Numbered from the stretch's first letter, positions 35,066 to 43,690 are shown. The stretch: 64,000 nt of DNA from Acidobacteriota bacterium (GCA_008363385.1 RHKY01000024.1:1-64000), one strand, 5' to 3'. The notes: generated from the sequence alone by a model not told the origin. Made by a program: numbers and translations.

Positions 35066-35999
35066 GCCGGCCGCCCCGGGCCTCGGCCCGACGCGCCACC
35101 CGGGGCTGAAGCGCGAGCTCCTGCGCCTGCGCCGCGCGGCCGACTCCGACGCCACCGTCCTCCTCCTGGGAGGCCCGGGGACCGGGAAGGACCGGCTGGC
35201 CCGGGAGCTCCACGAGGCCTCGAGGAGGAACGCGGAGCCCTTCGTGCGGATCGACCTGGCCGCGGTGGCCGACGACCTGTTCGAGAGCGAGCTCTTCGGG
35301 CACGAGAAGGGGGCCTTCACCGGCGCCGTCGCGTCCAAGCCCGGGCTCCTCGAAGGAGCGGGCGCCGGCACGATCTACCTCGACCGGATCGACACCGTCT
35401 CGGCCCGGGCGCAGGGGAAGCTCCTCCGCGTCCTCGAGGAGCGCGTCTTCACCCGCGTGGGCGGCACCCGCCCCTCGGCCCTCAGGGCCCGCTTCGTGGC
35501 GTCCGCCTCGCCGGAGCTCCCGCGGCGCGTCCGGGCGGGGGAGTTCCGGGAGGACCTCTACTACCGGCTCGCCGTCGTGACCGTGCGGCTCCCCTCGCTC
35601 GCCGAGCGGCGGGCCGACCTCCTCCCGGCGGCCCGCGCCATCCTGCGGTCGGCCGGTGGCCCGGCGGCGCTGGCCGCCCCCGCGGCCGAGGCCCTCCTGG
35701 CCTGGCCCTGGCGAGGCGGGTTCCGCGAGCTGCAGAACGTCCTCCTGCGGGCGGCTCTCGAGGCCCGCCAGAGAGGGGCCCGGGCGGTGGAGGCCGTCGA
35801 CCTGGGCCTCGACTCGGCCGGGGACCCGGAGGCGCTTCTCCGGACCGCCGCTCGCTCCGGCTGGACCCTGCGCCAGCTCTCGGACGCCTACGTCGACCTG
35901 GTCCTCTCGGAGACGGGGGGCAACGTCTCGGAGGCCGCTCGCCGGCTGGGGGTGGCCCGGAAGACGCTCTACGAGTGGAGGCGAAACGGCCGCGGTTGA
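35031..35999 (+). CDS. Sigma-54 activator-like AAA+ protein without receiver domain
   Basis: The protein is 322 residues: a central AAA+ domain and a Fis-type helix-turn-helix (GGNVSEAARRLGVARKTLYE) but no N-terminal sensory domain. Walker A is GGPGTGKD (47-54), the sigma-54-contacting loop is ELFGHEKGAFTGA, the arginine-finger region is FREDLYYRL, and sensor II is WRGGFRELQN. Walker B reads TIYLDRID, so the catalytic Glu after Asp118 is Arg. This may slow or abolish ATP hydrolysis. With GAFTGA intact, it may still bind sigma-54 or DNA. It overlaps rsfS by 35 nt, so translation is probably coupled. Targets are unknown. Confidence 0.85.
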   Translation: MPRTPRPSSPAEPAAPGLGPTRHPGLKRELLRLRRAADSDATVLLLGGPGTGKDRLARELHEASRRNAEPFVRIDLAAVADDLFESELFGHEKGAFTGAVASKPGLLEGAGAGTIYLDRIDTVSARAQGKLLRVLEERVFTRVGGTRPSALRARFVASASPELPRRVRAGEFREDLYYRLAVVTVRLPSLAERRADLLPAARAILRSAGGPAALAAPAAEALLAWPWRGGFRELQNVLLRAALEARQRGARAVEAVDLGLDSAGDPEALLRTAARSGWTLRQLSDAYVDLVLSETGGNVSEAARRLGVARKTLYEWRRNGRG

Positions 36000-36132
36000 C
36001 CCCCGGCCGGCGGGGGCGTGGTATCCTCCGCCGCCCCTGAGCAGCTCCTCTCCGCGCACGAGCCGGTACGGGAGGCCGCCGGGGGACCCGCGGCGGCAGG
36101 TCCGCCGCGCACAAAGGTCCAGGGAGTTCGCC

Positions 36133-36522
36133 ATGCCGACGAAGACCTCCGCCGCCGCGGTCCGGAAGCCGAAGGCCGACCCGCTCGAGAAGGCTCGCAA
36201 GCGGCTCCTCGCCAAGAGGGAGGAGCTCGTCGTCGACCTCGAGAAGAACCGCGAGATCTCCGAGTCGACGGTGGACGAGTCCGCCCAGGACATGGCCGAC
36301 CGGGCGACGTCCTCCTACACGAAGGAGTTCGCCTACTCGCTCTCCGAGAGCGACCGGAAGCTCCTGGTCCTGATCGACCAGGCCCTGGACCGGATCGAGG
36401 CCGGGACCTACGGCGCCTGCGTCCACTGCAGCCAGCCCGTGCAGGAGAAGCGCCTGGAGGCGGTCCCGTGGGCGCGGCACTGCCTGGAGTGCCAGGAGCT
36501 GCAGGACAAGGGGCTGATCTGA
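36133..36522 (+). CDS. DksA/TraR family zinc-finger protein
   Basis: The protein is 129 residues. The N-terminal part forms a helical coiled-coil region, followed by a four-cysteine zinc finger CVHCSQPV...HCLECQ (C-x2-C-x17-C-x2-C). Members bind the RNA polymerase secondary channel and alter initiation, often with ppGpp. The acidic tip (DESAQDMADRATSSYTKEF) sits where DksA places its Asp residues. The ATG at 36133 has GGGAG about 7 nt upstream. Whether it is true DksA or a smaller relative cannot be settled from sequence alone. Confidence 0.9.
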   Translation: MPTKTSAAAVRKPKADPLEKARKRLLAKREELVVDLEKNREISESTVDESAQDMADRATSSYTKEFAYSLSESDRKLLVLIDQALDRIEAGTYGACVHCSQPVQEKRLEAVPWARHCLECQELQDKGLI

Positions 36523-36530
36523 ACCTGTCC

Positions 36531-36560
36531 AGGGGGGTCGACAACGTGTCGATCCCCCCT
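36531..36560 (+). terminator. Long imperfect hairpin after dksA-like gene
   Basis: AGGGGGGTCGACA pairs with TGTCGATCCCCCCT (one bulged T, loop ACG), a stem of about 13 bp. It starts 9 nt after the stop codon. A tandem CGCTCGCTTCGCTCGC motif follows at 36562-36577. No T-run follows, so Rho-independent termination is uncertain. Confidence 0.55.
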
Positions 36561-36634
36561 GCGCTCGCTTCGCTCGCTACCCCCCCGGACCCCTCCCCCG
36601 GCGATCTGATCTGACCCCTCCGCGCAGGTGAGGC

Positions 36635-36654
36635 GGGCCCGCTGACGCGGGCCC
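36635..36654. terminator. Hairpin between convergent genes
   Basis: GGGCCCGC and GCGGGCCC form a perfect 8-bp stem around TGAC, 15 nt from the PHP gene stop. It probably works as a terminator for both converging transcripts. Confidence 0.55.
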
Positions 36655-36669
36655 TCGGCGTTTCGGGGC

Positions 36670-37506
36670 TCAGAGCGGGACGGTGGTCTTGACGCGGCGG
36701 CGGAAGGAGAGGCGCGCGGTCGCGCCGGCGGACCGTGCCGCCTCGACCACCTTCTCCTGCCCCCAGCCCACCTCGGCCGGGGCGTGCGCGTCCGAGGAGA
36801 GGACGACCGGGACCCCCGCGGCGACGAGCGAGCGGAGGAGCGAAGGGCCGGGGTAGATCTCGCCGACCGGCTTCCTCAGGCCCGCGCTCGAGACCTCGAC
36901 CGCGAGGCCCGCGCGCGCCGCGGCGGCCACGGCGGCCTCCTCGGCGGCGCGCGCCTCCTCCGGCCGGTGGTGCCCGAACTTCTTCGGCAGGTCGAAGTGG
37001 GTCAGGACGTCGAAGAGGCCGCTCGCAGCAGCCTTCGCCAGGAGCCGGTAGTACTCCCCCCAGAGGAACGCCGAGCCCTCCCGCTCGTGGCGCTTCGCCG
37101 CCCCCGGGGCGTCGATCCACGCCCCCGCGACCCGGTGGACGGACCCGAGGACGACGTCCCACGGGTACGGGGCGAGGAGGGCGGAGAGGGCCTCCTCGTG
37201 CCCCTCGGCGTAGTCGGCCTCGATCCCGAGGAGGACGTCGACCCGGCCCGCGAGCTCCTCCTTCAACGCCAGGACCTCCGCGACGTACTCCGGCAACTCG
37301 TCGCGGGCCATCGCCAGGTGCGGGTCCGGGTCGTCGCCCGGGAGGAAGTAGAGCGGGACGTGGTCCGTGAGGGCCACCTCGCGGAGGCCCCTCGCGAGGG
37401 CGGCCTCGACGAACTCCCTCGCCTCGCCCCCCGCGTGGCCGCAGCGGGCCGTGTGCGTGTGGTAGTCGGCGCCGCCCGCGGCGGCGGCCGGCGAGCTCCC
37501 GCTCAC
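36670..37506 (-). CDS. PHP-domain phosphatase, histidinol-phosphatase (HisJ)-like
   Basis: The protein is 278 residues. Metal-binding PHP motifs are visible: DYHTHTARCGHA near the N-terminus, ALTDHVPL, LLGIEADY, VVLGSVHRV and LSSDAHAPAEVG. The length and the YHTHT..CGHA start fit the HisJ family, which dephosphorylates histidinol phosphate. No other his gene is nearby, so another phosphoester substrate is possible. The start is a GTG that overlaps the tryptophanase stop by 4 nt, indicating co-translation with that gene. Confidence 0.88.
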   Translation of the reverse strand: MSGSSPAAAAGGADYHTHTARCGHAGGEAREFVEAALARGLREVALTDHVPLYFLPGDDPDPHLAMARDELPEYVAEVLALKEELAGRVDVLLGIEADYAEGHEEALSALLAPYPWDVVLGSVHRVAGAWIDAPGAAKRHEREGSAFLWGEYYRLLAKAAASGLFDVLTHFDLPKKFGHHRPEEARAAEEAAVAAAARAGLAVEVSSAGLRKPVGEIYPGPSLLRSLVAAGVPVVLSSDAHAPAEVGWGQEKVVEAARSAGATARLSFRRRVKTTVPL

Positions 37507-38873
37507 AGCGGCGCGAAGCTCGCCGTGAAGTGGCGGAGGACCTTCGGGGCCTTCGTGATCCGGTACCCCGGGAGCGACTCGCGCTTCTTGAAGACCTCGA
37601 TCACCACCTCGGCGACGTAGTCGACGTGCGACTGCGTGTAGACGCGGCGCGGGATCGCGAGCCTCACGAGGTCCATCGCCCCGGGAGTCTCCGTGCCGTC
37701 GGGGTGGAGGCCGAACATCACCGTCCCGATCTCCACGCCGCGGACGCCCCCCTCGACGTAGAGGGCGTTGGCGATGGCGATCCCGGGGTACTGGAGCGGC
37801 GGGACGTGCGGCAGCATGGCTCGCGCGTCGATGTAGACGGCGTGCCCCCCGGTCGGCTGGATGATCGGGACGCCGGCCGCGGTCAGCTTCTCGCCGAGGT
37901 AGGCCGTGGAGCGGATCCGGTACTTCAGGTACGGCTCCTCGACCACCTCGACGAGCCCCTGCGCAATCGCCTCCAGGTCGTACCCCGCGAGTCCGCCGTA
38001 GGTGGGGAAGCCCTCGGTGAGGATCAGGAGGTTCCGGCAGGCCTCGGCCCAGCCGTCGTCGTTCAGGGCGAGGAAGCCGCCGATGTTGGCCAGGCCGTCC
38101 TTCTTGGCCGACATCGTGCAGCCGTCGGCGAGCCGGAACATCTCCTGCGCGATCTCCTTCGGCGTCCGGTCGGCCTGTCCCTCCTCGCGCGTCTTGACGA
38201 ACCAGGCGTTCTCGGCGAAGCGGCAGGCGTCGAGGAAGAAGGGCTTCTTGTGCTTGTCGCACAGCGCCCGGACGCCCCGGAGGTTCGCGAGCGAGACAGG
38301 CTGGCCTCCGCCCGAGTTGTTCGTGACGGTGACCATCACGAGCGGCACCCGGTCCCCCTTCTCCGTCAGGACGCGGTCGAGCGCGTCGAGGTCGACGTTC
38401 CCCTTGAAGGGGTGGACGAGCGACGGCACCTTCCCCTCGGGGATGACCAGGTCGAGCGCCTCGGCGTCCTCCACCTCGACGTTGGCCCGCGTCGTGTCGA
38501 AGTGCGTGTTGTTCGGGACGACGTCCCAGGGCTTGAGGACGGTGTGGAAGAGGATCCGCTCGGCCGCCCGCCCCTGGTGCGTCGGGATGACGTGCCTGAA
38601 ACCGGTCAGGTCCTGGATGACGTCCCGGAAGCGGAAGAAGGAGCGGCTCCCGGCGTAGCTCTCGTCCCCCTGCATCACGGCCCCCCACTGCGCCGACGAC
38701 ATGGCGCCGGTCCCGGAGTCGGTCAGGAGGTCGATCAGGACGTCCTCGGCGCGGAGGAGGAAGACGTTGTACCCGGCGGCCTTCAGGGCGGCCTCGCGCT
38801 CCTGGCGCGTCGTGAACTTCACCGACTCGACGGACTTGATGCGGAAGGGCTCGACGATCGTCCGGAAGTTCAT
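37503..38873 (-). CDS. tnaA: Tryptophanase (beta-eliminating PLP lyase)
   Basis: The protein is 456 residues in the tryptophanase/tyrosine phenol-lyase family, with signatures IDLLTDSGTGAM, IPTHQGRAAE, NNSGGGQPVSLANL and GFPTYGGLAG. The PLP lysine is Lys258 (MSAKKDG). Two discriminating positions favour tryptophanase: GVEIG has Ile where tyrosine phenol-lyases carry the substrate-specifying Arg381, and PKVLRHFTA has His where they carry Phe448 (His463 in E. coli TnaA). It should split tryptophan to indole, pyruvate and ammonia. The length is closer to tyrosine phenol-lyase. The ATG at 38873 precedes NFRTIVEPFRIKSVE; GGAAGGAAGAGGAG lies upstream. It is divergent from an HD-GYP gene. Confidence 0.9.
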   Translation of the reverse strand: MNFRTIVEPFRIKSVESVKFTTRQEREAALKAAGYNVFLLRAEDVLIDLLTDSGTGAMSSAQWGAVMQGDESYAGSRSFFRFRDVIQDLTGFRHVIPTHQGRAAERILFHTVLKPWDVVPNNTHFDTTRANVEVEDAEALDLVIPEGKVPSLVHPFKGNVDLDALDRVLTEKGDRVPLVMVTVTNNSGGGQPVSLANLRGVRALCDKHKKPFFLDACRFAENAWFVKTREEGQADRTPKEIAQEMFRLADGCTMSAKKDGLANIGGFLALNDDGWAEACRNLLILTEGFPTYGGLAGYDLEAIAQGLVEVVEEPYLKYRIRSTAYLGEKLTAAGVPIIQPTGGHAVYIDARAMLPHVPPLQYPGIAIANALYVEGGVRGVEIGTVMFGLHPDGTETPGAMDLVRLAIPRRVYTQSHVDYVAEVVIEVFKKRESLPGYRITKAPKVLRHFTASFAPL

Positions 38874-38891
38874 CGCACTCTCCTCTTCCTT

Positions 38892-38915
38892 CCGCCGGGC
38901 TGAGGAGCCCGGCGG
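38892..38915 (-). promoter_or_regulatory. Hairpin in the tryptophanase leader
   Basis: A perfect 10-bp stem (CCGCCGGGCT / AGCCCGGCGG) with a 4-nt loop lies between a TAAAGT -10 candidate (minus strand, 38920-38925) and the ribosome site. It would sit at the very 5' end of the mRNA. I see no short leader peptide with Trp codons. Confidence 0.45.
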
Positions 38916-39006
38916 GGCCACTTTAACCGGGCCGAGGCCCTCCGGCGCGGCCGGAACCTTGACTCCAGGCTCCACCGCGCCGAAGCTGGCGGGGGAAGGG
39001 GAGCGG

Positions 39007-39678
39007 ATGACCGGGAAGGCCGGATCCCCGGGGGAGCCCGGGCAGATCGGGGAGACCGCCGGCGAGGGGAGGTCGGACCTCGTCCGCAGCTTCGTCGAGA
39101 TCGAGCGCGCCTACGAGGCGACGCTCTCGGGCTGGATCCGCGCCGTGGACCTCCGCGACCACGAGACGGAGGGGCACAGCCGCCGGGTCACCGAGCTGAC
39201 CGTGGAGCTGGCGCGGGCCTTCGGCCTCTCCGGCGAGGCGCTCGTGAACGTCCGGCGCGGGGCGCTCCTCCACGACGTGGGGAAGATGGCGCTCCCCGAC
39301 CGCGTCCTCCTCAAGCCGGGTCCTCTCGACGCCGAGGAGAGGGAGCTCGTCCACCGGCACCCCGAGTTCGCCCGGGAGATGCTCTCGGGGATCGACTTCC
39401 TCTCGCCCGCGTTGCCGATCCCCGTCGCCCACCACGAGCGGTGGGACGGGACCGGGTACCCCCGGGGGCTCGCGGGCGAGGAGATCCCCTTCGAGGCACG
39501 GCTCTTCGCGGTCGTGGACGTCTGGGACGCGCTGCGCTTCGACCGGGCCTACCGGGCCGGGTGGCCGGCCGAGCGGGTCGCCGAGCACCTCCGCGCGGAA
39601 TCCGGGACGGCCTTCGAGCCGAGGGTCGTCGAGGCGTTCCTCCGGCTTCTCGTCGAGCGCGGCGACCTTCCGGGTTGA
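39007..39678 (+). CDS. HD-GYP domain phosphodiesterase
   Basis: The protein is 223 residues and consists of little more than an HD-GYP domain. Catalytic motifs are complete: HDVGKMALPD, KPGPLDAEE, HHERWDGTGYP (HHE and GYP elements) and VVDVWDAL. Such domains hydrolyse cyclic di-GMP to pGpG or GMP. There is no receiver, PAS or membrane segment, only a short N-terminal helix, so it may be controlled by expression or by a partner. The ATG at 39007 has GGGGAG about 3 nt upstream. It is divergent from tnaA. Confidence 0.88.
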   Translation: MTGKAGSPGEPGQIGETAGEGRSDLVRSFVEIERAYEATLSGWIRAVDLRDHETEGHSRRVTELTVELARAFGLSGEALVNVRRGALLHDVGKMALPDRVLLKPGPLDAEERELVHRHPEFAREMLSGIDFLSPALPIPVAHHERWDGTGYPRGLAGEEIPFEARLFAVVDVWDALRFDRAYRAGWPAERVAEHLRAESGTAFEPRVVEAFLRLLVERGDLPG

Positions 39679-39741
39679 CGCGCCGGACCGGAGCCCGGTG
39701 GTGCCGTCGGGGCGCGTAATGCGCCTCGGACCGAATTTCAG

Positions 39742-39747
39742 TATAGT
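39742..39747 (+). promoter_or_regulatory. Candidate -10 element upstream of the ACIII operon
   Basis: TATAGT matches five of six -10 positions in a small AT-rich patch. No matching -35 is present, and the leader to actA would be about 200 nt. A TTGACA at 39758-39763 is an alternative -35 but lacks a good -10. The 278 nt between the HD-GYP gene and actA hold no gene that I can see. Confidence 0.3.
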
Positions 39748-39956
39748 CGGCCGTCACTTGACATCGGCGTGCCCCCGGTGACCTCCGGTGCGGACGGGTG
39801 AGGAGAGGGATGGTTCCTGGAAAATCGGACGGAGACCGCGTCGCAGTCGTGATTCGCCGTTCGGCCTCCGTTCCCGGTGGCCCTCCCAGCCGCCCGGCGT
39901 TCCGCGTCCCGGTCGCCCCCGGACCGGTCGCCCCGTGAGCTGAGGAAGGCTTCCGA

Positions 39957-40613
39957 ATGGCCCAGATCTTCCCCCGGAGCAGCAACGTCCTCTCGCGAGC
40001 GTCCGTCGTCGTCCTCCTCGGCGCCGCCGGCGCGACGCTCGGAGGTGTGATGATGATGGACAGAACAGGATTCAACCAGCGCGCCGGGACGACGCTGGAG
40101 CAGCCGGTCCCGTTCAGCCACGAGCACCACGTCCAGGGGCTGGGCATCGACTGCCGCTACTGCCACACGGCGGTGGAGCGCTCGTCCACGGCCGGGCTCC
40201 CGCCGACGGCCACCTGCATGAACTGCCACAAGCTCGTCTGGAACGAGGCCCCGATGCTCGAGCCGGTCCGGTCGAGCTTCCGGACCGGCCAGCCCCTGAA
40301 GTGGGCCAAGGTCCACGACCTCCCCGACTTCGTCTACTTCGACCACTCGATCCACGTCGCCAAGGGGATCGGCTGCGCCAGCTGCCACGGGCCCGTCCAG
40401 GAGATGCGGCTGATGCGCTCGGCGAACGCGATCCAGATGCGCTGGTGCCTGGATTGCCACAGGAACCCGGAGCGCCACCTCCGCCCGAAGGAGGAGGTCT
40501 TCAGCACGACCTGGAAGGCGAAGGACCAGGAGGCGCTCGGCCGGGAGCTGCGCGAGACGTACCGGATCCGACCGACCGAGCTCCTGACCTCGTGCGGCAC
40601 CTGCCACCGGTGA
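39957..40613 (+). CDS. actA: Alternative complex III, pentaheme cytochrome c subunit ActA
   Basis: The protein is 218 residues. An N-terminal hydrophobic segment (ASVVVLLGAAGATLGGV) anchors it to or exports it across the membrane. Five CxxCH heme sites are at residues 66-70, 87-91, 140-144, 164-168 and 213-217, matching the pentaheme ActA of alternative complex III. It carries electrons from the quinol site toward the terminal oxidase. First gene of actABCDEF, 24 nt before actB. Confidence 0.95.
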   Translation: MAQIFPRSSNVLSRASVVVLLGAAGATLGGVMMMDRTGFNQRAGTTLEQPVPFSHEHHVQGLGIDCRYCHTAVERSSTAGLPPTATCMNCHKLVWNEAPMLEPVRSSFRTGQPLKWAKVHDLPDFVYFDHSIHVAKGIGCASCHGPVQEMRLMRSANAIQMRWCLDCHRNPERHLRPKEEVFSTTWKAKDQEALGRELRETYRIRPTELLTSCGTCHR

Positions 40614-40636
40614 CCCCGGAAGGAGACGAGACCAGG

Positions 40637-43600
40637 ATGAGCTTCCCCCCCCTCGCCGCGGAGCGCCCGGAGGAGAGCCCGGCGCCCGCCACCCCTCCGC
40701 TCGACCTCGCCGAGGCGCGGCGCCGCCTCGAGGAGGCCCGGGGGCCGCGGTTCTGGCGCGGCCTCGAGGAGCTGGCCGAAGACCGGAGGTTCCGGGAGCT
40801 GATCGCCCGCGAGTTCCCCCGCCACGCCTCGGAGTGGGACGAGAGCCTCGACCAGGGCTTCTCGCGGCGGCGCTTCCTCGAGCTGGGCCTGGCGTCCCTG
40901 TCGCTCGCGGGCCTGACCGCCTGCACCCGCCAGCCGCTGGAGCGGATCGTCCCGTACGTGAAGCAGCCGGAGGAGGTCCTTCCGGGAGTCCCGTCCTTCT
41001 ACGCGACCGCCACGACGCACCAGGGCTTCGCGGTCGGCCTCCTGGCCGAGAGCCACGAGGGACGCCCCACGAAGCTCGAGGGGAACCCGGACCACCCGGC
41101 CAGCCTCGGCGCCGCGACGGCGCTCGCGCAGGCCTCCGTCCTGACGCTCTACGACCCCGACCGGTCCCAGGGGCCGACGAAGCTCGGCGACGCGGAGACC
41201 TGGGGCCGCTTCGTCGAGGAGCTGCGCGGGGCGATGAAGGCGCAGAAGGCGCTCGAGGGGGCGGGGCTCCGGGTCCTGACCGAGACCGTCACGTCCCCGA
41301 CGCTGGCGGCCCAGATGAAGGCGCTCCTCGAGGCGTACCCGAAGGCGAAGTGGGTCGCCTGGGAGCCGGCGGGGCGCGACGCCGCCCGCGCGGGGGCCCT
41401 GCTGGCCTTCGGCGAGGCGGTGGAGACCCGCTACGACCTCTCCGCCGCCGACGTCGTCGTCTCCCTCGACGCGGACTTCCTCGCCTCCGGCCCGTTCTCG
41501 CTCCGGTACGCCCGCGACTTCATGCGGCGGCGGAGGCTCGAGAAGGGGGCGAAGGAGATGAACCGCCTCTACGTCCTCGAGGCGTCGCCGTCGCCGACCG
41601 GGACGGTCGCCGACCACCGAGTCCCGGTCCGGGCGAGCGCCCTCCCGTCGGTCGCCCTGGCGCTCGGCGCCGAGCTCGGCGTCCCCGGGTTCACGCGCCC
41701 CGCGGCCCTCGACGCGAAGCTCGCAGGGGCCGTCGCCGCCGCCGCCCGGGACCTGAAGGCCGCCGCCGGCCGCGGCGCGGTGATCCCGGGCGACACGGCC
41801 CCGCCCGAGGTCCACGCCGCCGCCCACACGATCAACGCCGCCCTCGGGAACACGGGCAGGACGGTGATCCACACGGACCCCGTGGAGGCCTCGCCCGGCC
41901 CGCAGGGGCCGGCTCTGGCGGAGCTGGTCGAGGAGATCCGCCAGAAGAAGGTCGACGTCCTCCTGATCCTGGGAGGGAACCCCGTCTACGACGCCCCGCC
42001 CGAGCTGAAGGTGGGGGAGGCGCTCCTCTCCGTGCCGTTCCGGGCGCACCTCGGCCTCCACGCCGACGAGACCGCCGAGTACTGCCCGTGGCACGTCCCG
42101 ATGGCCCACTTCCTGGAGACCTGGGGCGACGCGCGCGCGCTCGACGGGACGGCCTCGATCGTCCAGCCGCTCGTCGAGCCGCTGTACGACGGCAAGTCGG
42201 CCCAAGAGGTCCTCTCCGCCCTCCTCGACGAGACGCCGCGGAAGGGGTACGACCTCGTCCGGGACCGCTGGAAGGGCGCGCTCCCTCCCGCCGAGGCCGA
42301 GGCCGCCTGGAGGAAGGCGCTGCACGACGGCGTCGTCGCCGGCACGGCGCTGCCCGCGCGGGACGTCCGGGCGGACGGCGCGGCGGTGGCGGCCGCCCTC
42401 GCGACGGCCGCCGCCAGAGCCCCGAAGCCGGGCACGCTGGAGCTGGCGCTGAGGCCCGACCCCTCGGTCTTCGACGGCCGGTTCGCCAACAACGGCTGGC
42501 TCCAGGAGCTGCCCAGGCCCCTCTCGAAGCTGACCTGGGACAACGCGGCGGTCCTCTCGCCCCGGACGGCCGAGAGGCTCGGCGTCACGAACGAGGACGT
42601 CGTCACCGTGGGCGCGGGGGGACGGAAGCTCGACCTCCCCGTCCTCGTCCAGCCCGGTCAGGCCGAGGACGTCCTCACCGTCCACCTCGGCTACGGCCGG
42701 ACCCGCGCCGGCCGCGTCGGGAACGGCGTCGGCGCCAGCGCCTACGCGCTCAGGCCCTCCGGGCAGACGTGGCTCGTCCCCGGCGTGACGGTCGAGCGGA
42801 CGGGGCGCCGCCACCGCCTCGCCCACACGCAGCAGCACTTCCGGATGGAGGGGCGCGAGATCGTGAGGGTGGCCAGGCTCGAGCGCTACCAGAAGGAGCC
42901 GGACTTCGCCAAGAAGCTCGGCGACCTCCCGCCGAAGGAGGCCTCGCTCTACCCGGGCTTCGAGTACAAGCTGAACGCCTGGGGGCTCTCCGTCGACCTG
43001 AACGCGTGCATCGGCTGCAACGCGTGCGTGGTGGCCTGCCAGTCGGAGAACAACATCCCGGTCGTGGGCCCGGAGCAGGTCTTCCGGAACCGCGAGATGC
43101 ACTGGGTCCGGATCGACCAGTACTACGAGGGGACCGACCCGGACGACCCCGAGATCCACCACCAGCCGGTGATGTGCCAGCACTGCGAGAACGCCCCCTG
43201 CGAGGTCGTCTGCCCGGTGACGGCCACGGCGCACAGCGCCGAGGGGCTGAACGACATGGTCTACAACCGCTGCGTCGGCACGCGGTACTGCTCGAACAAC
43301 TGCCCGTACAAGGTCCGGCGGTTCAACTTCCTCGAGTACAACGGGAGCCCCGAGCCCGTCCTGAAGATGCTCCGGAACCCCGACGTGACGGTCCGCTCCC
43401 GCGGCGTCATGGAGAAGTGCACGCTCTGCGTCCAGCGGATCAACCGGGCCAGGATCGCCGCCGAGCGCGAGGGGCGTGCCGTGAGGGACGGGGAGATCCG
43501 GACGGCGTGCCAGCAGACCTGCCCGGCCGAGGCCATCGTCTTCGGGAACGTGAACGACCCGGCCGCGCGCGTCACGGCCCTGAAGGCGGACCCGCGGACC

Positions 43601-43690
43601 TACTGGCTCCTCGACGAGCTGAACACCCGGCCGCGCATCTCCTACCAGGCCAAGGTGAAGAACCCGAGCCCCGACGTGGAGGCCGTCTGA
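40637..43690 (+). CDS. actB: Alternative complex III, Fe-S/molybdopterin-like subunit ActB
   Basis: The protein is 1017 residues, a fusion of a molybdopterin-oxidoreductase-like part and a C-terminal ferredoxin part, as in ActB. A Tat-type motif (SRRRF, 76-80) is followed by a hydrophobic stretch and LTAC with Cys96, a possible lipidation site. The last 220 or so residues carry cluster motifs CIGCNACVVACQ, CQHCENAPCEVVCP, CVGTRYCSNNCP and CTLCVQ...CQQTCP. By family knowledge ActB binds Fe-S clusters but no molybdenum cofactor. The actC ATG overlaps its stop by 1 nt. Confidence 0.95.
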   Translation: MSFPPLAAERPEESPAPATPPLDLAEARRRLEEARGPRFWRGLEELAEDRRFRELIAREFPRHASEWDESLDQGFSRRRFLELGLASLSLAGLTACTRQPLERIVPYVKQPEEVLPGVPSFYATATTHQGFAVGLLAESHEGRPTKLEGNPDHPASLGAATALAQASVLTLYDPDRSQGPTKLGDAETWGRFVEELRGAMKAQKALEGAGLRVLTETVTSPTLAAQMKALLEAYPKAKWVAWEPAGRDAARAGALLAFGEAVETRYDLSAADVVVSLDADFLASGPFSLRYARDFMRRRRLEKGAKEMNRLYVLEASPSPTGTVADHRVPVRASALPSVALALGAELGVPGFTRPAALDAKLAGAVAAAARDLKAAAGRGAVIPGDTAPPEVHAAAHTINAALGNTGRTVIHTDPVEASPGPQGPALAELVEEIRQKKVDVLLILGGNPVYDAPPELKVGEALLSVPFRAHLGLHADETAEYCPWHVPMAHFLETWGDARALDGTASIVQPLVEPLYDGKSAQEVLSALLDETPRKGYDLVRDRWKGALPPAEAEAAWRKALHDGVVAGTALPARDVRADGAAVAAALATAAARAPKPGTLELALRPDPSVFDGRFANNGWLQELPRPLSKLTWDNAAVLSPRTAERLGVTNEDVVTVGAGGRKLDLPVLVQPGQAEDVLTVHLGYGRTRAGRVGNGVGASAYALRPSGQTWLVPGVTVERTGRRHRLAHTQQHFRMEGREIVRVARLERYQKEPDFAKKLGDLPPKEASLYPGFEYKLNAWGLSVDLNACIGCNACVVACQSENNIPVVGPEQVFRNREMHWVRIDQYYEGTDPDDPEIHHQPVMCQHCENAPCEVVCPVTATAHSAEGLNDMVYNRCVGTRYCSNNCPYKVRRFNFLEYNGSPEPVLKMLRNPDVTVRSRGVMEKCTLCVQRINRARIAAEREGRAVRDGEIRTACQQTCPAEAIVFGNVNDPAARVTALKADPRTYWLLDELNTRPRISYQAKVKNPSPDVEAV

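Noticed and set aside
37503-38873. Tyrosine phenol-lyase annotation
   Set aside because: Length fits, but Arg381 is replaced by Ile and Phe448 by His, which are tryptophanase traits.
39758-39763. TTGACA as the -35 of the ACIII operon
   Set aside because: No acceptable -10 follows at 16-18 nt, so I list only the TATAGT upstream, at low confidence.
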